Positions 24,401 through 36,400 of a stretch of 64,000 nt of DNA are shown one piece after another. The DNA is from Lineus longissimus (lineage: Eukaryota; Nemertea; Pilidiophora; Heteronemertea; Lineidae), in assembly GCF_910592395.1 (NCBI RefSeq), contig NC_088314.1:18015998-18079997 (forward strand), in the 5' to 3' direction. The notes under the pieces are model-generated. The model was not told where the DNA came from. It saw only the letters and a list, made by a program, of their open reading frames with translations, and made no database searches. The position numbers and the translations under genes were made by a program. The number at the start of each line of letters is the position of its first letter. Position 1 is the first letter of the stretch.

Positions 24401-27400
24401 GTCTGACTTGAGGTGTTGGGAGTGCTGAAAATAGCATTCCGCGATAATGACGTCACTGCAGCTGCTGCCCTCTATTTCACCATCGCTGAATTACAGGCAA
24501 TGTCGGACAAACATGTGGTTTCGGAATGGATTCAGGCTTTCTAACTAGGGCAGTTAGATTCAATCTGGCACATGTCCGAGTGTTGGAAATACTACATAAT
24601 TGTTCTGAATATTTCTCTCTCGGACTCTATGGTATCATTCATGCTAAAAACAATGCAGGGTCAAAGATAATTGACTTTGAAATAAGCTAAAATGCGTAGA
24701 AATAAGTGTCGATGTCCGACTGTCACGTGACTAAAACGTCATCAATGTCTTATGCAAATGACCTTGTGAGCTATAAATAGTAACATCGCGGAATGCTATT
24801 GGGTCGTTTTGGTCACTTTTCAACCAGAAAAATACAACACAGCAAGCTCTGGTCTTGGAGAAGCCAGTGCAAAAAATTGAGCTATCTCTGATAGATTTTT
24901 CCCCTGGGCTCTGAAAAGGGGAGGTGATGAAAGAGTGCGCTGAATGTTTTTACTCACTTTATCGGCTTGTTAGGCTCCGACACCACAGCCTGGGCCATCA
25001 GTACGGCTTGCTGCTGATGCAACTCGACAAACGAATCGCTGTAGCAACGTCCTTCCTCGTCCTGCTGGTTATAAGTTGAGATAAAGAGATTCATCATCAT
25101 CTCCTGGACCAAGGCCTTCACATCTGGCGGTTCGTTACTGCACTCGTCTCCCATGAGTTCCCCTTTCTTCTCGAGACAGATCCGCTGGAGGGTCAGCGCA
25201 TCCTAAAATGGCAATAATCAATTCTGTTAAGGGAGGTAAGGATTCAATATGTAAGTCACAAAACTTATAAGTCATTGCAGAAATATTTAAGACGACATTT
25301 AATGAAAAATAGTACAGCGGAACCATCTTTAGTGGACACCTCTCTATTAAGGACACTTCTCTATTGAGAACACTAGTTTTGGTCCAAAACTGGTTGTTTC
25401 TATTCAATTTGACCTCTCTAATCAGGACACCCCTCTATTAAGGACAGCACTTGTCACTCCCGAGGGTGTCCTTAATAGAGAGGTTCTCCTGTATAAGATG
25501 CAGAAATCTAGACAACACACAACAGATCAGGTGTTTGCTTTGACGCCAGAGAACAAATGAAGGGCTCAAAGTTACAATTACCACCAAATTAAAAATCTGT
25601 CTCCCAGCTGAAACACTACAGCCCTGTTTGTGTGCCCCATGGCATTTCACGTTTTGTCATGTTAAGAGTGTCTACCTCTCCAGGTCCAAAGCCTTCCTCA
25701 AGGTTGCCCTCACTTACCTTATAAATGAGTGAATCCGGTTCGTTATATTTACAGGCGTTGTCGAACATGAGCACAAAGTCTGCGACCATATCGTCGAGGT
25801 TGTCATACTGATTACCCAACATGCGCTGGTTCACGCGCTGCATGTCGATAGGCTTCTTAATCACCTCGTAATAGTTGGGATACTCCTGGAAGATGAAAAT
25901 AAAGATGACTTTTCTAAACTCCCATTGGCTGACAAAAATGCCAGCCTCAAATGGTTTGACTTATTAAGTACCCACTATTGGGCCTCAGCACAGCATAGGA
26001 TTTCGCACTATGACAAAATGCCTAATATAAATTTATCTCTGGGAGTTCAGAGAGCTTATTGAAAGTTACAGCCTTTCTTAAGTTCCAAATACTTAGCATT
26101 AAAGTGATACTATGATGTGATTTACAACTTTGCGGAAATACGTCCGTTTTTAATTGTTGATCACAAATGTAAAGCCCAAACTTTCCATTTTTGATTAGAT
26201 TTATTATAAAATCGCTGAATGTAAACCACCGCGACCGCGAAAATGTTCATGTTGTGACGTCATCAATGAAAACGGCATCGAAGCGAGCTGTCCGGGCGGG
26301 ATTAAACCATCAATTTCTAGAAAATGTTCATTTCGATTCGAAAACCTTACCGATTTATGAGAAAGTGACGTAGTCATTTGTCAAAAACAGCTAAAACATT
26401 ATATGATGAAATTTGACACGATTTACCCTTTAAATAAGTCTTGCAGCTATCCACATGGGCGCAGACAACAAACACTTACAAGTCAAATGCCACTGGCGAA
26501 AAGCTGACTCCTGAATGACCCTTAAAAAGACAGCATCACCAAAACAAGACTTGTTAAACCCCTTGCCAACAGTAAGCAGGGTTACTTACAGATTTGGTAG
26601 GCAGCCTCATGAATGGCGTGGAGAGAATCCTCCCCCTCGTGTCGGTGTAATCCTTGATGGTATTGTAAAGGTCGTGTGTCTTGTGGGAGAGGGACGATAA
26701 TGTGATCGCCTTGGTCTTTGGCCTGAAATACAAGAACCAAATGATGATGATGAAATTATCAAGGTGAGTTATAACATGACAAGACAAAAATGAGGATTTT
26801 TAAATCGAATGTGGAATCCATGATGCTGTGTGGCTCAGAGACATGGGGAAAAACCAGGAAGGCAATGAAGAAACTCCAAGTCTTCATCAACAGCTGCCTA
26901 TGTAGGATCTTACACCTCAAAGGACAGACTGAGTAACAAATAAGGACCTGTGGAAAGGAGCAAATGAGGACCCAGTTGAGATCAAGATACTCCGTCAGGC
27001 ACCGCCACCCTATTAGATTTTTACTGGAGGTACGGAGTTCACTATAGATTACTGTCAAACTATGTGGATCTTTTTAATTGTTTTGTGACAGAGTCTAAAG
27101 GGTAACTCGTGTCAAATTTCACCATATAATGTTTTAGCTGTTTTTGACAAATGACTACGTCACTTTCTCATAAATCGGTAAGGTTTTCGTATCGAAATGC
27201 ACATTTTCTAGAAACTGATGGTTTAATCCCGCCCGGACGGCTCGCTTCGATGCCGTTGAAATTGCGCTACGCCAACAACGTTTTCGTTGATGACGTCACA
27301 ACATGAACATTTTCGCGGTCGCGGTGGTTTACATTCAGCGATTTTATAATAAATCTAATCAAAAATGGAAAATTTGAGCTTTACATTTGTGATCAACAAT

Positions 27401-30400
27401 TAAAAACGGACGTATTTCCGCAAAGTTGTAAATCACATCATAGTATCACTTTACCACTGTTGACCCTGGCTGCATGTGATGATTTCAAAAGGCTTGAGGT
27501 TCACTTAACTGAGTGTCCACAGAATATCTATTGGGCAATTACTTACCCCGATCGCTTAACCGAGAATCCAGCAAGCGGACTAAGTGAGCGCCACCTTTTC
27601 TTGAGGACTTTCTCTAAAGTTTCCGCATCCTTATAGACCTGTGACATCTCCTCGTTGTAGTGCCGCGCGTTGTTGAACATCAACTCGAAGTCCGAGATCA
27701 GCTCCTGCTCACTGGTATACTGCAAAACGAAATACAGTGGAACCTCTGTAAGCGGACACCTCTCTATTATGGACAACCTCTCTATTATGGACAACCTCTC
27801 CATTATGGACAACCTCTCTATTGAGGACACTAGGTTTGGTCCCAAATTGGTTGTTTCCATTCAATTTGACCTCTCTAATCAGGACACCTCTCTATTAGGG
27901 ACAGCACTTGTCAGTCCCGAGGGTGTCCTTAATAGAGAGGTTCTACTGTAAACCATTTTCTGAACGTCTGAGAGTCTGAGCAATGGTAGGCTTAAGGCCC
28001 AATAAATGTGGTCTATGTGTGAACATGCAGTGTACAAAACTCTCAGAACAAAACTGGCCAAAGTCAGTCGTGAGTGACAAAGTGAATACAAATTACTGCT
28101 GTCATACACAATATCACCCAACAGCTAGTGCAGTAGAATTCTAACATCAAATTTAATATCCTTGGTTAGCTTGCAAAGGCATTTCACATTCAATGATCTT
28201 GCATTGTACTGCAAATCTGAGATCAAAACTGAAATCACACCGACTATTCAATTCCCTAGGCTACAACTCCACCATGTAAAGCTATTCAATTTGTGAGAAT
28301 TTTGTGTTTTTTGGACATGATCTGTTAGCCATAACATTTCAGCTAGCAGTATGTTAAGTTAATCTACAGGAAATGTTTAAAACTCACCTTGTCTTCAAGT
28401 ATTTTTCTCTCAATCATGGACATGTCGATCGGCTCCGAGATGACATGGTAGTAGTCGGGATAGTCCTTTTTTGATGGCAGCTCCATGAAGATAATGATCA
28501 GGGGACGACCATTCTCCTGTAAATGACGTTACCAGGGATTAAATGACATTACCAGGGATTAAATGATGATACCAGTGATTAAATGACGATACCAGGGATT
28601 AAATGACGATACCAGGGATTAAATGCCAATACCAGGGATTAAATGCCAATACCAGGGATTAAATGCCAATACCAGGGGTTGAATGATGATACCAGGGATT
28701 AAATGATGATACCAGGGATTAAATGCCAATACCAGGGATTAAATGCCAATACCAGGGATTAAATGCCAATACCAGGGATTAAATGCCAATACCAGGGATT
28801 AAATGCCAATACCAGGGATTAAATGCCAATACCAGGGATTAAATGCCAATACCAGGGATTAAATGCCAATACCAGGGATTAAATGACAATACCAGGGATT
28901 AAATGACGATACCAGGGATGTAACAGTGCCCAGAGCAAATACTGAAAAAATTTGTACAAAATGCTGTCCTTGGAACTGCCCCAACTGTTGAATTGTTATT
29001 TGTTGTCCGATTTTGAAAATTTAAAGTTCTGCAGGGAACTGGGGCATAGTTTTTCCATTTCTGCTGTCAAATAGAGCCCTTTTTTCAGAGAGAAACAATT
29101 TAAATTCTCCAAATCATTTATTTCTCATCCCCGCATTAGGTGGTTAAAATCAATCAATAAATAAATTAGAGGGGCATAGTGGTAAAGTGTTAAACTTGTA
29201 ATTGCATCATCACAGTTTCTACGCCATGATCATCCAGCCCCATACACCTACCTCATGATCGTGGACAGTCTTGTAAAGCATCCACAGCCTCTTCCTGAGC
29301 ACCTCCTCAGGTGGGACACCCTTCTTCGCCGACCGAGGACGCTTCTCTTCCCCATCCTTGGGCGTGGCCTTCTTGATCTTGAGCCGGGCCGGTGGCTTTG
29401 GCGTCGAAGTCATATTATAATCATCTTCATCCATCTCATTCTGAAATGATACATGATTTTATTCCTGAGAATTTAGGGCGGGAATTTTTTTATTTTCAGA
29501 GACGATTTTTTTGACGATACATCCTGTTAGCACTGACAACAAGTGCCAGTGTACATCGTCTTTTTGGGAAGATCAAAAACTGAAAAGAATCAGAGTAAAA
29601 GGCCATATTTGATTGGTGTGAAACGATGTTCTACTTAAAACGTCAGCACACCTAGCATTCAAAATCTTTCGAACTACAGTTTACCTGCGAGACACCAGTG
29701 AGATAAATCAAAACTGACCACATTTAGGATCAGAACATCGCCACCTGATCAACAAATACACCTACTGCCAAAGAAATATCGTTTATAGAACTGATAATCT
29801 CCAAGTTGATGCTCAGTTCTCAACTCAATGTTTTTTAAATGCTCCAACCACAATCTATATACCTGTGTGAGCTGCATGAACTTTCTGGAAGGGTCACTCT
29901 ATGTTTCACATACAGTATGTTCCGTAAAACACACGCAAAATTTCTCAACGATATACTTTGCAACCAGTGTATAAAGCTGCATCCAACTTACGCAGCACCA
30001 GAGAGTGTATATCGTATGCACATTTCACCAAGCGGAGGGTATGTCAATTGTGACAGTGACTGTATCATCAGAAAAAGTTAGGTGGAGGTTTAAATCTTCT
30101 ACAAAAAAACACCACTCAATGAATAACTGTCGATTTTTGCAAAACATGAGTAGGCCTGGCGAGTTGGACTGAAGTTGTGATCTAGATTGAGTTTGGAAAC
30201 AGAAACAAACAGGTTTTACATAGTTTTACACAAGAATCGATAAAAAAAGACAATTGGTAAAACTACCTTACAATAAATACAAAGTGTCTATACAATATAT
30301 TGAAATACAATTGTGCAGAAGATTACAAAGATGAAAACTGTAAGGCAGAATGGGGTAATTGTAGCCCCTGCCTATGATATTGATTTATATTCCCATGCAT

Positions 30401-33400
30401 CAAACAATGCAGGGGCTTGCTACAAATAAACCGGGGCTACGATTTCCCCATTCTACCTTACAACATGTTTCTACTTCAAAGGAAAACACTCATAAGCACA
30501 CTCCAAGTACAATAACTCATGCAAAATTATCGAATTATCGACAACAAAACTTAATCAAATCACACTCAACATAAATAAACCTAAAATATGCTTTGTGTAC
30601 TTGATTCCCAGGACGTATTGTTGAAACAGACGCTGCGTCCCGAACGCTGGTGGGAGAGCTGGGAGGGAGAATTCCATGATGTGAGAGGAGAGCCAACGTC
30701 AAAATTAGCCATCTCAGAGTTGCAGAGACACAAAAGAGGGAAGTCACTTCCTTTTAATTTCCTGTACTGGCGAATTATGGCGGCTGACTTCGAGTTCGAG
30801 CCAGCCTTAAAAATGATAACATTTGTCATTTGTTTGCGGGGCCAAGGATACTTCATGTACGTTAAGTGCCAAGTGGGAAAGTCAGTCAGTCTGTTTACAA
30901 CTCTTGACTATGCTAGGTCGCCAAGACCGGTACCAGCGTACCAACTTTTACATGCTGACCCTACTACAAGGAAACTTAAAAGTCTGGCGGATACACCATC
31001 CATGCGATCAGGGACTGGTAGCTCCCTCTACCTTCCGTACATCAAACCAAAATAAAAGACAAGAAATAAACGACAAGATTGTCACCAAACTATTACAAGA
31101 CGTGACACTATAAAACCAAAGAATTTTTTCGAAAACATATTTAGAAATTTTTAGGAAAGTAGACAAAAATCAAAATAATATACCACGATGACACAGGGTG
31201 CATTTTACTCAGTATGAAAATAAAGAAAGTGCATGAAATAAGGAACACATATGCATGAAGACTTTCTGCGGCAAAATTCTACAACTGAAAAGAATTTGTA
31301 GGACTATATTAAAATTCACAATACGCGAAACGACGATTTGAAATGACAACAGGAAACTATGATGAATGACTAGACTAGGATTGAATTGAAGCAAATTGGA
31401 GGAGATTCCGTCATGCATGTTCAACTGGGAGAATGAGGTATCCATATAGCAGTATTGGTTCAACGCTTTTCTGTAACCGGTCAAAATTTTCTCGCTCGCT
31501 TGTTCATAACAACTTTTGGCACTAACGCTGACATTAACTTGGTTATGCAGTAGAACCTCCCTATTAAGGACACCCTCTGGACTGACAAACGCTACATACT
31601 TAATAGAGAGGTGTCCTTATTAGTGAGGTCGAATTCAATGGAAACAACCAATTTGGGACCGAAACTACCGTCCTTAATAGACAGGTTGTCCTTAATAGAG
31701 AGGTGTCTGCAAAGGGAGGTTCCACTGTATATCCTTCAGTTGTCCGTTGGACCTAACACCAAGTTAACGGTAATGTTAGTGACAAAACTAACCACCAGGA
31801 CCTCACTTGTAGGAAACACGCTGTACGAATACGGGACCTCACCTATAGGAAATGCGCTATACGAATACCTCGTCCCCACATTGATAACTGAAGCCTGGAG
31901 ACAACACTGATATGCGACCGTGCGCCGTGATTCACCTACCTTGAAGAATTGTGGTATGAATGCTGGGAGTTGCTGGGGAAAGAGTGGGGGCAGGTCCTCC
32001 ATGATAGAGGCGGACGGAGACACCACAGGCAGTGGCACCTCCTGGTGAGACAAGCAGGAAAGAGACCGCCGATTAGCTCATGGTTACTATGGTGACGTGA
32101 AAATATATTACAAATAACCGTCTCTTTTGTGATCATTTATACTTGAAGTTCCTTTTGCGTTCGATATACAATATAGATTGACAAAATATCTTTACTCTTT
32201 TAAACATATGAATTCTTAGGTACAGAAAGGTGAAAGCAACCTCTTCCAACATACTTGCAGGGTACTATTGGCCTTGTTGATATACACCAGTAGGAGGTTT
32301 TTTCCAAGCTTATATGTGACCCGTCACAGCAAAAGCAGGCGCATGTCGCTCTGAGCTTGGCAGGTTGAGACGGATTGTTTGTTCATTTCTCTATTGTCTG
32401 CCTATTGTAAAATATGAGCACATCAATTTCTCCCATTATCTCCTGGTGTCATTAAGGCTCTTCTTCTGTGCGACATGCGCCCGGTTTTGCTGTGATGGGT
32501 CACATATTAACAGTTTCTCTAACCTTTTCTTGATTTATCTGCCAAAAGTCCAACATTGTCTGACATTTCCTTGAAACCTCGAAAAAAGTTTGAGAAACCG
32601 TAAAGAACTCGGAAAAAGGCTCCTACCAGTGACATAATGCAGAATCCTATGAATGATTTAGATAATCTCTGCCAAGCGTGTTCTGGGAATTTTCATCAAA
32701 AGCACTGCAACTATTCCTGCAGACGTTGTCTGAAGTAAACCTGACTGTGGCTGAGGTTCGCCCTGGGGAAGCGGCAACAACCTCACCGAGGTTTCCCACC
32801 TCTCCGAGTCAAGGCTGACCACCTCTCCGAGTGAATCAAGTCAAGATCGATGGCAAACTCTTAACTACGGGGAGTGTAACAGGACCCAGTTTTTCAAAAT
32901 CCCATAACATCGCTGTTAGTGCTATAACCTTTTGGACAGCTAGGCCCAGGACAGCAAATCAAATTTTAAGTCTACAAAGGACAGCCTTCAGAGGTAGCCT
33001 TCAATCTGAGTCTGAATACTTGGGGAGGTTGTTGGCCTAGACTCGGCAAGGTGGCTACCTCGGAGAAGTGGCTACCCAGAAGTGGTTGCTGCTGCTCCCC
33101 TACGGTAGGGTATCAGTTTTTTATCGGCTCAAAAACCTTTTACCAGAAATGAAATACCAAGAGAAAGAGAAATGAAATAGGAAATGGTGAAAAAGGGTAG
33201 AATGACAGAACAAGTAGACTGATGTCATAAGCTCAGAGAGACACATCTCAATGACACAGACTGACTTCCAAATGACATCACTGAGTGGCCTTGACATATT
33301 GAACCTTGATGTTTGCGTTCAAACGGGGACAGGAATCATACACATTGGACGAAACTCATCGGACATGTACTACCAGTACAATTATTTTTGACACAAACCG

Positions 33401-36400
33401 TACTAAGAAACACAAAGAAACACCAGTGTTACACAAAGGAACACCAGTGTTACACAGGGGAACACCAGTGTCACACAAGGGAACATCAGTGTTACACTGA
33501 TGATGGGAGGACTAATGTTATAAAATGTGATGAAATATTTTGACATGCATTCAATTAAAAATATATGATTAGAAACAGAAATCTTTTGATTCACACATAT
33601 ATCTACAAGGCTTGACAGCCATCTTAGGTAAAAAATCAATTAAAATTTAATTAATCAAAAGTCTGTACAACATTGGGTTGAAAAAATGTAGTTGCTGATA
33701 AGAGCAGACGGACAGTGTTGTTGTCTAGCACAAAGGACATAAGCAGACTATTGATATGCATGCTTCTTGTGACAGGTGAACACTAGTTGCTCTTGTAATC
33801 AACTCATCTTTTTCAATAATGCACTTAATGCCCTGAGTACATTATCTGAGCCCTTAAGATATTGGCTCATATGAATAAAGTCTAGCAAATGCTTTTACTT
33901 CAATTTTGTACAGAAAGGCCTAGTGTAATTGTACATGGAGTTTTAGATAAAAGCATTTGCTAGTCTTTATTCATATCATCCATTGTTTCTCAAAAGAACC
34001 CTATGTCTCCTACATAGGCTGGTGATGAAAAGTGTAATTGTGACAGGTTGTCAACATACTAAATGCTCTGAATCATAATACCTTTAAAAAGAAAGCTAGT
34101 GTATTTTACTTATCTTACAAAAAAAACTTTTTTCGTGCTAATACTATTTGAGTGACTGATAACATTTGAAATCGACATCAGCATCTATTGATTTTGAGGC
34201 ACTGATAGTAACTCACCATCCCAGACCAATGACAGCTCTTAAAGCAAACCGCAAACCAGCGATTTAAATCACTACGATCTGTGATTATAGCTGTTTCTAT
34301 GTGCAAAAGGACCTCTTTCTTACGGGTAAAACCGTTAATATTGCGCTGACCACCGCAAACAAGTGATTTTCATCGCATGTGATTTAAATCGTAGGTCACA
34401 GCCGCTGACCACCGCAAACAAGTGATTTTTATCGCATGTGATTTAAATCATAGGTCACAGCAATTGAAATCGCTGGTTTGCGGGGCGCATTAGTCTTGAC
34501 ATTCCACTCAAAAACTACAGTCGGAAATTCCAGTCTAAAACTTCCCCATTTGAAACTCAACTATTGACTATAAAATCAAAGTAAATTTTGATGAGATGCT
34601 AGAACAACAGTGACTGCTGGCAACACGACACATGGGTTACCTTTCTGCAGAGATAGTCCTTAGTGATAGTATAGGTGGAGGTCTGGAGGTGAAAGAGCAG
34701 AGTTGCAGCTACAGGGCGTAGCAAGAGAAAGGCTTGAACCAGGCTCATGAGAATAAAAGGTGAAGAGGTAATGAGGTGACTCCCCAATCAAGATCAGCGT
34801 GAGTATTAGCATAGTCAGGACTCAATCAAGCCATCCTTTCCAACCCTGCATTCAGACAAGCAAAGAGAAAGCCCACACAAGAAGAAGCACCAAACCATGT
34901 TGTCTTACAGTGTTCTCCACTGCAGATGAAAGTAGGGTCCTAAGACCCTCTTTCTCTGCCAAGGGGTGAGTTCTACCCTTTTTCTAAAGATGTGAAAGGG
35001 TCTGCCACACAATAATTTGAATAAAAGCAGTTTTTAGAGTTGTAAAACTGTTAAGGAATGTCACTTCAAGATCACCAAAACACCAAAATAGGACTAATTG
35101 TTGAAGAAGAAATTCTTTGAAAAAAACGATCTTCCAAGCTCGTGAAAGAAACAGTCCATCTGCCCCTGCTAACTTTGAGCTGTAGAGAACACTGCCACGC
35201 TTGAACAGATTTTGACCGTCAGTTACGTCATGCCGGTTTTTGACTTATGGGACACCATCACAGCTGCAAAGTGTCTTGTACATGTCTACAGACAGAATTT
35301 CAACCCCTTCCTTCTGAGACATCAGCATGATAATTTTCCAGATGAATCAAAGAAAAACAAAACTCTATGACTGGCAGGAGAAAGTCCTTTCGACTTCATA
35401 AATGAATGGTCTTGTATTAAATACATTGAATTTATTCGAATATTGCAGTTCTCTCCGGGGACGGAAAAAAGCAGAGGTACGCGTTAACCGACGGTCACCA
35501 CCTGATGCTAGAATAAGCCACATAACCCTCTGAAGAAAAACAAACAAGATATCTGTCTGAAGCCTGTGGGATTAATGACCTACCTTGAAGTCCAACTTGG
35601 CTTCTATCTCATTTCTCCGTTGCCTCATCACTTTCTGCAGCTTGACAGCATCCTGCAGGGAAGATGGAAAGAAGAAAATGCAACATGTTTTTCAGATACA
35701 AGAGAGGTTGCGCTATCCTGTTCCGCGACCAAATCACCGAGAATGACAAACTTTTGTGTATGACGTCATCAGTCATCTGATACATTTTCTGATTAAAATG
35801 GGGAACACTTTCCACTGAAAATTTCTTTTTGATGATTCTAATATTTGATAAAACCTACAGCCCAATATCAAATTATTTTCGGAATCTTACTCAATTAAGA
35901 AGCTGCTAGGGACTAGTAGCTTGGACTGGCATTCAGGAGGTCCCTGGTTCAAAACCCACTCGATAAGACTCAAGGCGAGTATTTTTGTCCAACTTGCCTT
36001 ACTCAACCCAGGTGGAAAACTGGGTACCAGACAGAAATGTTCAGGTTACACCGCAAAGTTCCACTGAAAGGTTCAGGAGTGTTACCTTGAATAGCTTGCT
36101 CTCATCCTGGTTGTATCTCTGGGCATTAGCAAACATCAGCTCCAAGTCATCGGCCAGTTCATCGAGCGAATTGTAATGACCACTCTGAAAAAAAACATGC
36201 ATAGATTATTTCAGAGGGGAAATTTCTCAACAGTGGTCACACGATTCAAGAAAATTCTGCCTAGCAAATTTTCAACAATTTACTGCAATATCATGGCTGT
36301 TAAATGTAAAAAAAGTTTGGCTCAAAAGACACTTTTTTCTTCCGAAATCCCATCTCTAAGCCAGGTGCTTAGCAAGAGGGTAAATTGTACCCCACAATTG

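Larger units (their letters stand above)
23248..26722 (-). other. PBRM1: PBRM1 bromodomains 5 and 6 (exons 17-22)
   Basis: Residues 720-984. Bromodomain 5 runs from HKTHDLYNTI through EYPNYYEVIKKPIDM to ACKYNEPDS, with the anchoring Asn intact. Bromodomain 6 runs from VKALVQEMMMNLF through DEEGRCYSDS, KKPMTLDQI and GRYRRMDRFQ to ARKMSRTDS, ending in VYEDAVDLQLHFI. At the anchor position bromodomain 6 has Ser where human PBRM1 has Asn. Exon 19 contains a short Gln/Ala-rich insert (HQQQAVLMAQAVV) before the KKPMTLDQI segment. Exons 20 (43 nt) and 21 (87 nt) are small. Confidence 0.94.
27547..32041 (-). other. PBRM1: PBRM1 linker and bromodomain 4 (exons 13-16)
   Basis: Residues 523-720. Exon 13 is a Pro/Phe-rich linker that I cannot match to a known domain. 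Exon 14 adds a Lys/Pro-rich segment (KPPARLKIKKATPK) and the first helix, LRKRLWMLYKTV. Bromodomain 4 continues with LPSKKDYPDYYHVISEPIDM (exon 15) and ARHYNEEMS (exon 16), where the anchoring Asn is present. Exons 14-16 are joined in phase 0. Exon 16 ends in phase 2 at an ideal GTAAGT donor. Confidence 0.94.

Noticed and set aside
24760-24780. TATA-box-like GAGCTATAAATAG
   Set aside because: Part of MITE M3, present identically in the copy at 49030-49046, and in the middle of a gene.
28517-28922. CRISPR-like array
   Set aside because: Units are contiguous 20-base repeats with no spacers, inside a eukaryotic intron.
34637-34645. Possible four-base microexon of PBRM1 (CTGCAG/AAAG/GTAACC)
   Set aside because: It would shift the frame between exons 12 and 13, which join perfectly without it.
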